A stretch of DNA of 64,000 nucleotides, taken from positions 62,001 through 126,000 of IMG/VR virus record IMGVR_UViG_3300034012_003212; one strand, given 5' to 3'. The translations under genes were made by a program, and so were the position numbers. Of the stretch, positions 1-7,886 are shown one piece after another; position 1 is the stretch's first letter; each line of letters begins with the position of its first letter. The notes under the pieces are model-generated. The model saw only the letters and a list, made by a program, of their open reading frames with translations, searched no databases and was not told the origin of the DNA. Origin of the DNA: a virus.

Positions 1-1262
1 TCGCCTTTAACGTTGTGTGGTGCATTGTCAATATAGCAATCAAAAAAGGTGTTATGGGGTGTAGCAATATGACATGATTTTATCTTTGAGAACTCTATGT
101 TGTTGTCCAGCGAGATGTTACAGTAAAACAAATGAGACTCTTTTACTTTACATCCTATGAAGGTGCACTGTTCTATCACAGCACCTTTTATGTAACAGTC
201 GACGAAATCCATATCAGAAAATTTCCACGATCTAAGAAACTTTCCATCTTTTACTTGATACCGATGTAGGTCGTTATCAAGGTTTATCATGCCAGACTTC
301 AACCCGTTTGTATATATCAGATTGAATAGGATGTTTCTTATCTCATTCCAGTATGTTGCCAACAGCTGATCATCGTCCTTGAGATCGACAAAAACTTTGA
401 TCTTTGGATACATCACCTTAAAAACCCTGTGATTTATTATACTATTGACAAACTTTTTATGGTCTATCATCCTCTGTCTCAGGCTATCGACATCCGCTTG
501 ATCGTATGATGGAACCCTCAGGCATTCATATATGGTCAGAGCTGTATAATCAATGAGACTTAGTATATCTTCTATCTTTTCCTCATAATCCCGCCCTCCC
601 ATATACCTCATTTCAAGGTAACCAAATTCAAGCTTTGAGAAATTGAAACCAAAGTACTTGTCACTTGGTACGGTAAAACTCGAACGATTTATCGTCTTTA
701 TGTTATCTGTGAAGGAAAAAAGATTATTCGGAAGGACAAAATCTATAGACTTTGCAAAAACATTGTCCATCCTCTCGGGAAACTTATCGAATACATTATT
801 CTCATCGTAGGATAATATGAGTTTTAATGGATCCAACCCTGATAAATTTATGGTTTTATCAGGGGTCTTAAATGGATCAAAACTTATATTTACGTGTATG
901 CCAGAACGAGATGTGGTTTTTCCATTATCTCGTATGTAATTAAGAACTTTAGCTAGTATTATTTTTGCCTCATAATAAGGAGTAGGACCGGTGACCAATT
1001 CCATCATCGCCGGCCCTCCTGAAAAATCATGCTCTAGCTTATAGTTATAGTAAGAAACCTTCATCTCTGTGTGAGCTCCGGGTATCTTTTTTCCGCTAGG
1101 ATCTGTCTTAAATGCAGCAACGACCTTTTTTTCAAGGATATCTGATAGTTCGCGCGCAACTTTATTGAATCCCTTCTTACAAAAGAATTCAAACTCAAAT
1201 CCTATTATAACAGAATTCAGTATCGCGTTCTTATTTAAAAAATCCCTTGTTTTAAGGTTCAT
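1..1262 (-). CDS. Amidoligase-like (COOH-NH2 ligase) protein, C-terminus cut by the window edge
   Basis: The start ATG at 1262 overlaps the end of the S1-domain gene by 11 bases, and 420 codons stay open to the left edge. The visible protein has the marks of the amidoligase fold related to glutamine synthetase and gamma-glutamylcysteine ligase: a GFEFEF block near residue 21, HTEMKV near residue 64, ELVTGP near residue 88 and SGIHVN near residue 120. Family members join a carboxylate to an amine using ATP, often to modify peptides. The last 60-70 visible residues alternate hydrophobic and polar positions at about five-residue spacing (DMDFV, DCYIK, QCTFI, GCKVK), like a loose pentapeptide-repeat helix. 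The substrate is unknown. It is last in the baseplate operon within the window. The family call rests on motif spacing only. Confidence 0.6.
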   Translation of the reverse strand, partial: MNLKTRDFLNKNAILNSVIIGFEFEFFCKKGFNKVARELSDILEKKVVAAFKTDPSGKKIPGAHTEMKVSYYNYKLEHDFSGGPAMMELVTGPTPYYEAKIILAKVLNYIRDNGKTTSRSGIHVNISFDPFKTPDKTINLSGLDPLKLILSYDENNVFDKFPERMDNVFAKSIDFVLPNNLFSFTDNIKTINRSSFTVPSDKYFGFNFSKLEFGYLEMRYMGGRDYEEKIEDILSLIDYTALTIYECLRVPSYDQADVDSLRQRMIDHKKFVNSIINHRVFKVMYPKIKVFVDLKDDDQLLATYWNEIRNILFNLIYTNGLKSGMINLDNDLHRYQVKDGKFLRSWKFSDMDFVDCYIKGAVIEQCTFIGCKVKESHLFYCNISLDNNIEFSKIKSCHIATPHNTFFDCYIDNAPHNVKG

Positions 1263-2388
1263 TTTCTGTGTATAATGTTGCTTGGATCAAATTCCGTTTT
1301 TCATTTATACTACTAACTACGATTTTTACCGTGTCCCCTTGCTTTATCCTTTGTTGTGGAGCAGTCACTGATTTGATGGGAACTGTTGTAATTATGTTTC
1401 CGAATTTAATGGTAACATGTGATCCGCGTATAGATTCCACTAGAACATCGACGCACAGATCACTATCGTTAGTTTCTATGATATTTTTTAGGTTCTTCAA
1501 TTGTTCGTACAACGCCTGAACAAAACTTTCATTTTGCGTGAGAACAAAATTCTTAGGCGGTATGACATCCCGGATCCAAACTTCTATTTCAGAACCAGGC
1601 CTTAAAAGCTTTGAAGAAAAATCAGCCGCAGTCTGTTTATTCATATCACCCACGGACAGAAGACCTGTCATTATGCCGTTAAACTCAACAAAAACTCCAG
1701 CATCTATCGATCCCGTCACTATGCCAACGTACAGATTCCTTATATCAAGGTCTGCCACCATCTTAGGCATGATGTGATCTATGTACTTCTTATTGGAAAC
1801 GATGAACGTGTTATTCGCATGGATATACGAATCTACCATCACTTTTATAGTCTTTCCAATGAGTGCTTCAAAATTTGTTATCTTATTAGCACTTGCGAGT
1901 GAACCTGGCAAAAATGCTTCAATGCCATTGATATCAACAAAATATCCCCCTTTGTTCTTCTGAAGGACCTTTGCATCATACACTTTCGTTTGCGCATCAA
2001 TCTGCGAAAAGAAATCATTGAAGATGGATTCACGCTGAGCCTCGGCGAAGCTTCCCATAAGACCACCGTCTGTTGAAATGATCTTTATCGTCTGCTTGCT
2101 TCCGTTTCTCACCGATTCGATAAAACTAGCGGCGTCCAAACCAAGGCCCTTGAGAAAATCTTTCTCTTTATTGATTTTAACACTCACAGCAGGGCAAGAT
2201 TCACCCGTTACTATGACCATGTTATCGTTGGAAGATAGGACGGAGTCTATTTCAAAGATTTGACCGATTGTTACTGATTTGTTCAACTCCCCCTGTGAAT
2301 TGTTAGATATCATCTCCATATAGAGAGAATCATCTATATCATGCGAAAAATCTTGCTGGCTGAAGAGATTCGCGGAAACGTATTTCAT
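1252..2388 (-). CDS. S1-domain (OB-fold) RNA-binding protein
   Basis: The 378-aa product contains at least two S1 motifs. The first lies at about residues 133-205, with KGGYFVDING followed by AFLPGS, the usual signature of ribosomal protein S1 repeats. The second lies at about 215-285 (GVFVEFNG then GLLS). A third, more divergent OB-like segment covers about 310-375. S1 domains bind single-stranded RNA, and in ribosomal S1 they help mRNAs with weak Shine-Dalgarno sites to initiate. The start is preceded by GGGGTAGTA, and a promoter-like TTGATATATAG lies about 40 bases upstream. The role in this phage is inferred: a translation or RNA-binding factor. It is shorter than a full bacterial S1, which has six repeats. 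Confidence 0.8.
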   Translation of the reverse strand: MKYVSANLFSQQDFSHDIDDSLYMEMISNNSQGELNKSVTIGQIFEIDSVLSSNDNMVIVTGESCPAVSVKINKEKDFLKGLGLDAASFIESVRNGSKQTIKIISTDGGLMGSFAEAQRESIFNDFFSQIDAQTKVYDAKVLQKNKGGYFVDINGIEAFLPGSLASANKITNFEALIGKTIKVMVDSYIHANNTFIVSNKKYIDHIMPKMVADLDIRNLYVGIVTGSIDAGVFVEFNGIMTGLLSVGDMNKQTAADFSSKLLRPGSEIEVWIRDVIPPKNFVLTQNESFVQALYEQLKNLKNIIETNDSDLCVDVLVESIRGSHVTIKFGNIITTVPIKSVTAPQQRIKQGDTVKIVVSSINEKRNLIQATLYTENEP

Positions 2389-2427
2389 TACTACCCCTAA
2401 AAATGCTTGAAAAAAAATTAATTCATA

Positions 2428-2438
2428 CTATATATCAA
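2428..2438 (-). promoter_or_regulatory. Promoter-like motif TTGATATATAG
   Basis: The minus-strand motif TTGATATATAG lies at the end of the 887-aa gene and about 40 bases before the S1-domain gene start. It is identical to the motif before the tail sheath gene. Promoter function is inferred from recurrence at operon heads. Confidence 0.5.
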
Positions 2439-5098
2439 AATGGATCTCTGAAGAATCCACCTTTTTCCTTACCGGCTGAGCACCATTTCCATAAAAAAAG
2501 AAGAAATGCTATGTTATCTAGGCTAAGACGCTCCCAGACAGGAAATTCATCTGAAATCATAGGAAGAGATGCTGCAAGAGATGGGTTCAATTCTGCAAGA
2601 AAATTCATGTGCGTGATCTTCGGGGACAAGATCGAAGCCATAGATTGAACTGACCCCAGAGAAAGGCTGAAACCTTGTATCAAGGATGACACGTTTATCT
2701 TATTAAGATCTATGACAGGAACTTTTATGTTACCAATAAGATTCCTCAGGTCCTCAAGAGAACTATCATATTCATTGTATCTTTCTCTTATCTCATTTAT
2801 CTTCTCATCATACTGCTTTTTTGCTTTACTTATTTCATCGTTGTACTTGTCACTTGCATTTTTTACTAAATTATCGGCCGATTGTTTTGCTAAATCTATC
2901 ATGTCTTGTGCCCTCTTCTTCTCTTGCTCAAATCGGTTAATCTCCTCATTCAGTCTGGTTTCGTTCACTTTTACCAATTCCTCGACGTCTTTGTTGAATT
3001 TATCACGAAGGGCATTTAATCTCACGCTTACCATTTCTCTGGATAAAGGATCCTTTAGATTTTCGAGCTGAGACTTTAGATTTTTTTCCTGGATAGAAAA
3101 TTCATTTTCATATGCAGAAATTGTTTCTTGTGTGCTTTTTCTTAGATTATCTGATGCAGCATCTAAAGATTTTTTCGCAGAATCTTTGATCGTTGCTGCT
3201 TTGTTCTCCGCATCTTTTATCGCGTCAGATGCAGATTTTTTAAGGTATTCAAAGTAAACATACGCAGACTGTTCAAGTTCGGCTTCCTTTTGTTTTGCTT
3301 CAGAAAGGAGAGATCCAACTGATATGCCTACTCCACTTCTCAATGATTTTACTGCTTCATTTATCAATTGCATGAGTGGATTTATGCTTGGAAATGGAAT
3401 GCTTGACAATGACTCATGGCTACTTATGTTTATTGCACCCCGTATGGCGAGAATGAAATAAGGATTGTTTGATTTAAATGGCCCAACAGGAAATGGCAAA
3501 AAATGCTGAGCAAACAAAAAAGGGCATGGTAGTATACCGCACTGACCTATGAATAGTACATATATCCCTGTTTCGCTTGCTATAACGAACAATGGTATCC
3601 ATATGATAGGAAACGGAACCTTTATGAGTGCAACCGGAGTTGGTATAATGAGTCCTATCGGCCAATGAACTGGTATGAGGTTTACTATTGTGGCAAGCGT
3701 TGAAAACTTCTTCCACCATGCATAATCAAATATTGTGGGATTTGTGCTCACATTCTTGAAGTTTACATCTTTTCCAGATTCAACTCCCGGAACTATCTCT
3801 TTCTGAGAACATCCCATCTTTGCAAGTTCCTGATTTACGAGATCATTGACCTTCGATATTACTGCTTCTGCTATCTTTTCCCTCTCCTTTGCAGAATCAT
3901 ACTTCTTCTTTATATCATCGGAATCTGTTTTCCTAAATGCAAGCCTAGTCTTAAAATCGGATGGAAGCTTTTCCTTCTTAGAGAATTTATTAACTCCATA
4001 AGAAAATGATATTTCACCTATAAATTTTAGTGTGTTTTTATATGCGTTATCAAGGTCCAGCTCAGCTTTTTTCGCCAGTTCCAAGGCAGAAGTTTGGTTT
4101 GACTCAACAGTTAAATCAATAGAAGTTATATCATTGGAAAGTTTCGTCGGTATATCCTTAACAGTTCCAAAAAGATCCTTTGATTTATCAAAACCCGCAT
4201 CTAATTTTTCTGCGTCGACGTACAACTGGGAACTGAACTTACCGTATGCTGATGACAGTTGTTTCTGTGCATCCTTTGCGTTTTTACCATACTTGTTAGT
4301 TTTTACCAGATTCTTTAGTGTATCTGATATCTTTGTTTTTTCAGTAGCTGATTGAGCGCTAGAAAGAAGCCTCTGTAGTCTATTGGATTCATCATACCCC
4401 TTCAGGAACGATTCGTAAAATTTATATGATAACTGAGTATAGTAATAATCAAGCTGTAACGATTGTACTTCTTCTTTTGCCTTTTTATATTCTTCTGTCT
4501 GGTCCTGTATCTTTTTTGACAATGAGTTCATCACAGAAAAGCAACCTGAACCGTTTGATGAAAAAAGAGGGACCGTCTGTTCCCTCTCGGCAAAAACCCC
4601 GTCCGATGCAACCTGGCCTTCTTTTAGTGCTCCTGTGCTCAGTGAAGGCTTTAAAGGCGTTGCAGGGATTGGCTGACCATTCTTCTGCTTCCTCCTCTGT
4701 TCTGTCCCAAGAGGATCAAGAACACTATTGATGGATGTTTCTAGACTAGATATGAACTGATCTATGACGGATGGATCAAAATCTCCGACGGATTGTGGCG
4801 TGGAACTTCTATCTATCGAAAATGGAGGTATTACCTGTGCAGTGATCGGGTTCGTGAGTTCTTCGAAGGGTATCTTAACTGGCTCACATGCCGCCTGTTC
4901 TACTTCGCTGTCATTAAATAATTGAGCCGCCTCTGTTTCTTCCGGGGCGCACACAATCTCATCCTCGTATGGAATAAGATCCAGCTCAGAAGGAACCGGG
5001 GACTGATCTGCTTCTGCTAAACGGAGTGCATCAGCGAGCTCCTTCTCTGAAAGAGAAGTTAGATCAATTTCCTTTGGTTCCTGATCATTCACTAACAT
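2435..5098 (-). CDS. Large coiled-coil tail or baseplate structural protein, tape-measure candidate
   Basis: This 887-aa protein has an acidic N-terminus (residues 1-80), a coiled-coil-like middle (about 195-450), and a hydrophobic stretch (about 480-570) with several Ile/Leu/Pro-rich segments that could cross or contact a membrane. A long charged coiled coil follows (about 620-800), and the tail ends near a WKW motif. Coiled coils flanking a hydrophobic region are typical of tape-measure or DNA-ejection proteins. It follows the gp5-like spike and a 72-aa protein with overlapping reading frames, so a tail or baseplate role is likely. No specific family was recognised. The 588-aa protein at 55-57 kb is the rival tape-measure candidate. 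Confidence 0.6.
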   Translation of the reverse strand: MLVNDQEPKEIDLTSLSEKELADALRLAEADQSPVPSELDLIPYEDEIVCAPEETEAAQLFNDSEVEQAACEPVKIPFEELTNPITAQVIPPFSIDRSSTPQSVGDFDPSVIDQFISSLETSINSVLDPLGTEQRRKQKNGQPIPATPLKPSLSTGALKEGQVASDGVFAEREQTVPLFSSNGSGCFSVMNSLSKKIQDQTEEYKKAKEEVQSLQLDYYYTQLSYKFYESFLKGYDESNRLQRLLSSAQSATEKTKISDTLKNLVKTNKYGKNAKDAQKQLSSAYGKFSSQLYVDAEKLDAGFDKSKDLFGTVKDIPTKLSNDITSIDLTVESNQTSALELAKKAELDLDNAYKNTLKFIGEISFSYGVNKFSKKEKLPSDFKTRLAFRKTDSDDIKKKYDSAKEREKIAEAVISKVNDLVNQELAKMGCSQKEIVPGVESGKDVNFKNVSTNPTIFDYAWWKKFSTLATIVNLIPVHWPIGLIIPTPVALIKVPFPIIWIPLFVIASETGIYVLFIGQCGILPCPFLFAQHFLPFPVGPFKSNNPYFILAIRGAINISSHESLSSIPFPSINPLMQLINEAVKSLRSGVGISVGSLLSEAKQKEAELEQSAYVYFEYLKKSASDAIKDAENKAATIKDSAKKSLDAASDNLRKSTQETISAYENEFSIQEKNLKSQLENLKDPLSREMVSVRLNALRDKFNKDVEELVKVNETRLNEEINRFEQEKKRAQDMIDLAKQSADNLVKNASDKYNDEISKAKKQYDEKINEIRERYNEYDSSLEDLRNLIGNIKVPVIDLNKINVSSLIQGFSLSLGSVQSMASILSPKITHMNFLAELNPSLAASLPMISDEFPVWERLSLDNIAFLLFLWKWCSAGKEKGGFFRDPF

Positions 5099-5303
5099 TT
5101 TTCTTTCCTTTTACTGCATCCAGAGATCTAGGAATTTTTAACTGGGATGATAGATCGTTATTCACAGGGGATATAAAAAACTGCTGGCCTGCAACTATCT
5201 TAGTGTTGATATTCGTTGTTTCAGACGACGCTTTTTTTCTGGCGGCAGTTGCAGCCCCATCAATCTTATTAAACCATCCTATTATTGAACTGAAATCTAT
5301 CAT
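5085..5303 (-). CDS. Small protein between spike and 887-aa gene
   Basis: The 72-aa product starts with MIDFSSIIGW. The ATG at 5303 forms an ATGA overlap with the stop of the gp5-like gene, which decides this start over a longer open frame reaching back to 5384. Its 3' end overlaps the start of the 887-aa gene by 14 bases, so it sits inside a tightly coupled string of baseplate genes. The sequence is polar with an FFISP motif near residue 42, and no domain was recognised. A small baseplate or spike accessory role is inferred from position only. Confidence 0.6.
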   Translation of the reverse strand: MIDFSSIIGWFNKIDGAATAARKKASSETTNINTKIVAGQQFFISPVNNDLSSQLKIPRSLDAVKGKKNVSE

Positions 5304-6022
5304 GCAGTTGTCTTCACTGTGTTGGATAGAGCAGTTCTCGCCTGTTGCATGATGGCGGCACTTACTCCAGGAGAAGGAGGCCATTTGAGATCAACCGTAA
5401 GCGCGAGTGAATCAAGAGCTGCCATAAGAACCTCTCCTAGTATCACAGAAAACTCTGGAGCCGTTCCAAGTTCCGTGCGGCCTCCGTTAACGTGGACTTT
5501 CGGGGAATTTACTTCCACTTTTGTCACAGCATTAACAACGATGTTGCCTTCTTTTAACTCTATGTTTGATTTACTCTCTTTATGGTCTATCAAAATAGAT
5601 TTATCGGGATTTATTGATATGCTGCTATCGCCCCAAAAAATTTGTATTCCATTTCCAGGCGTGAACCATATTTTCATATTCTGGTCCTCGTCATAGACTA
5701 AAACATGACTATCCTGGTACGTCTCTTTGATGGAGTTCCTCATATCGTCATTGAGGTGGTGAACCCCATGCCACACAGGAGAATGTATATCACCATTCAT
5801 GAAACTAACGCGCACCTTCGTCCCAACTTTTGGAACGGAAAATGCTCCAGCTCCTTTTGACTGCCCTCCTGCAAAAACTGACATTCCATACGGAAATGCC
5901 CATGGGAGTTCTTCGTCTTGTAGATCATCAAAAACTCCATACACCCTGAGCTTGCAACGCCCGAGTATATCAGGGTCATTTGAATCAACTACTATCCCTA
6001 TGAATTCTTGATTAAGATCCAA
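5300..6022 (-). CDS. Baseplate central spike protein, gp5-like without lysozyme domain
   Basis: This 240-aa protein begins with an OB-fold of the gp5/gpV type: FIGIVVDSNDP, then GRCKLRVYG near residues 8-28. PKVGTKVRVSF and SPVWHG follow near residues 65-85. Residues about 100-185 form short alternating beta strands (ISINPDKSILIDH, IVVNAVTKVEVNSPKVHVNGG), as expected for a trimeric beta-helix spike. It should form the membrane-piercing tip below the hub. The start is TTG at 6022, supported by GGAGGA five bases upstream and by the lack of an in-frame ATG before the OB fold. T4 gp5 carries a lysozyme domain between these parts; here it is absent, and the only GH24 lysozyme is at 26.3-27.4 kb. 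Confidence 0.85.
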   Translation of the reverse strand: MDLNQEFIGIVVDSNDPDILGRCKLRVYGVFDDLQDEELPWAFPYGMSVFAGGQSKGAGAFSVPKVGTKVRVSFMNGDIHSPVWHGVHHLNDDMRNSIKETYQDSHVLVYDEDQNMKIWFTPGNGIQIFWGDSSISINPDKSILIDHKESKSNIELKEGNIVVNAVTKVEVNSPKVHVNGGRTELGTAPEFSVILGEVLMAALDSLALTVDLKWPPSPGVSAAIMQQARTALSNTVKTTA

Positions 6023-7886
6023 AGTCTTCCTCCACCTTAGGCTTATTAAATTTCACATCACTGGATATCCTTGTGTCCTCGAACGCAGGCCGAAGTTCGA
6101 TTGAAGTCAATGAATCTTCGGATAATACGGTAGGGAGGCCGAAATTCACAAACTTTTCCACATCGTTGATATTAACTACACTTGGAACCTGGAAGTCCAC
6201 TCTGTCTATAATTTCTTCTGATGTTGTAGATGAATTGAATTCAACACTTCCTATGCCAAACTCAACGCTAGGGGTCTTCAATTCAACCATCTCCGTTATA
6301 TCCAGATCAACCGTTGGTGCTGTGAATTTTACTTCGGATAATTGATCATCAACTTTAGGGACATCGAAAGATATGTTTGATATATCAGTGGACACTGTCG
6401 GTAGTTCGAACGAGATGTCGTTGATTTCGGTGGCAACAGTAGGAGCTACGTATTCTATTGCTGCCAGCGACTCATCAACTTTAGGTTTGTCGAACGTGAC
6501 ATCTCCTATTGAACTATCAACTTTAGGCTTCTGTAGATTAACGTCGGATGATATAGTTGTCTCAAAAGAAGGTCTTACTAGATTCACATTTGAGATCTCT
6601 GTCTCGACCTTTGGCCTCATAAATTCTACTTGATTAGGCATATCTTCATCTAATTTTGGTTCTTCAAATTCAATTTGTGGTTCAATATTAACATCTTGCG
6701 TTGGCCTCTCAAATTCGATCGAGTTTCTTATGTCAGTTGTTACGCTCGGACGGCCAAATTCGATTAATCTTGGTGTTTCTCCTGTGATTCCGGCTGAGCT
6801 CTCAATGGCCTGCATTATCGTTCTTGCTTGTTCTGCTCTTGAAGCTGACATGTCCATGGAATTTAGTTCAGCTTGACGGATTCTTTCACGCTCTTCTCTT
6901 GGAAGAGCTTCAACCGTGTCAGCTTTAGTGAATTCCATATTATTCAGAAAATAGTCACGTATGTTGTTGTTGCTAGATGCAATTACATTCTCATAATTAT
7001 TTTCATACTCTCTTATGAACGGTGCTAAAAAACTCCTATAATTCGTCACATCACGAAAATCATTGAATGATGCACCGCTTCCCCCTTGTTTTATGATGAG
7101 ATCTCGTTTCATCTCACCGAGCATGTAGTTTAGAAGTTTATATGAGTTTGCCTCTTGTACCCTTCCAACTTTTATGTTAAATGATGCTCCGGCAGTTGTG
7201 TATTCATCCCCCTTTAGGGTTTTAGCAGGGACAGATGAACTAAAGTCGAATTCGCAATCAAAACACCTGAACGCAATGGCAGAAACGTGGTTCAACCAAT
7301 CAGGACGAAGAGAATTCCTGCCCTGTTGAACAAATGTCTTCAAATATCTCGCCTCTCCTGCTATCACCGTCATATTGAACCTCCGTTTATTCAACGGAAG
7401 AAGTTCACGAAAGTATAACCTGTCCCATGAAGCCTTTCTGTATAAATCAGCAAGAGCCGTCATACGAAGGTCCACCGTCTCGTAACAATCCAAAGTTAAT
7501 GTAACATCATCAATCTGGGTCTTTGAGTCGTTTGACGCAGAAGGATATCCCCATTTCCAAAGACCCTCGAGTCCTGATATCTGTTTAAAAAACCAAGGAA
7601 AATCATCAGAAACTCTGCTCAGAAGCCACCTGAACTCCTTGAGCGCTTCCGCCTTTCCTTGTTCTCCGGTCCTACGGAGATAACTTATAGCACTTTCATC
7701 CCTGTCCTCTGATAAGAGAAGACCTTGTGTGACTTCATTATCATTGTTGAGTGGCTCAAAATCAAATAGCACCCTAAATGTGATAAAAGACGGATCATTG
7801 TACCTTAACTTATCGTCAGGTGTTGTTCCAGCTGACTCGAAGACGAACTTCCTCTCGAGTCTACCGACGTGCATGATTCCGCTCAT
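6012..7886 (-). CDS. Baseplate/tail-tube-associated structural protein with long C-terminal beta repeats
   Basis: The 624-aa product has an N-terminal structural domain (about 1-230) containing PWFFKQISGLEGLWKWGYP and LTLDCYETVDLRMTAL. I associate this pattern with T4-like baseplate proteins that initiate or cap the tail tube (gp48/gp54 class). That assignment is tentative. Residues about 330-370 look alpha-helical and charged. From about residue 373 to the end run some seventeen tandem repeats of 14-15 residues with the pattern hydrophobic-x-Phe-x-x-Pro-x-Val. The gene lies between a GT2 glycosyltransferase (ATGA overlap at its start) and the gp5-like spike (its end overlaps the TTG start region), inside the baseplate operon. 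Confidence 0.65.
   Translation of the reverse strand: MSGIMHVGRLERKFVFESAGTTPDDKLRYNDPSFITFRVLFDFEPLNNDNEVTQGLLLSEDRDESAISYLRRTGEQGKAEALKEFRWLLSRVSDDFPWFFKQISGLEGLWKWGYPSASNDSKTQIDDVTLTLDCYETVDLRMTALADLYRKASWDRLYFRELLPLNKRRFNMTVIAGEARYLKTFVQQGRNSLRPDWLNHVSAIAFRCFDCEFDFSSSVPAKTLKGDEYTTAGASFNIKVGRVQEANSYKLLNYMLGEMKRDLIIKQGGSGASFNDFRDVTNYRSFLAPFIREYENNYENVIASSNNNIRDYFLNNMEFTKADTVEALPREERERIRQAELNSMDMSASRAEQARTIMQAIESSAGITGETPRLIEFGRPSVTTDIRNSIEFERPTQDVNIEPQIEFEEPKLDEDMPNQVEFMRPKVETEISNVNLVRPSFETTISSDVNLQKPKVDSSIGDVTFDKPKVDESLAAIEYVAPTVATEINDISFELPTVSTDISNISFDVPKVDDQLSEVKFTAPTVDLDITEMVELKTPSVEFGIGSVEFNSSTTSEEIIDRVDFQVPSVVNINDVEKFVNFGLPTVLSEDSLTSIELRPAFEDTRISSDVKFNKPKVEEDFGS
6015..6767 (-). repeat. 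About 17 tandem 14-15-residue protein repeats
   Basis: The C-terminal 250 residues of the 624-aa baseplate protein read as units such as IEFGRPSVTTDIRNS, ISFELPTVSTDISN and ISFDVPKVDDQLSE. The hydrophobic-x-Phe start and the Pro six residues in are kept in most copies, with Val/Ile near positions 8 and 12. The spacing is 14, sometimes 15-17. The composition suggests beta-strand repeats, possibly a fibrous stalk. The DNA copies have diverged, so this is not a recent slippage expansion. Confidence 0.8.

Noticed and set aside
5304-5384. N-terminal extension of the 72-aa protein.
   Set aside because: ATG 5303 gives a typical ATGA overlap with the gp5-like gene, and the upstream residues (Cys/His-rich) look like a shadow of that gene.
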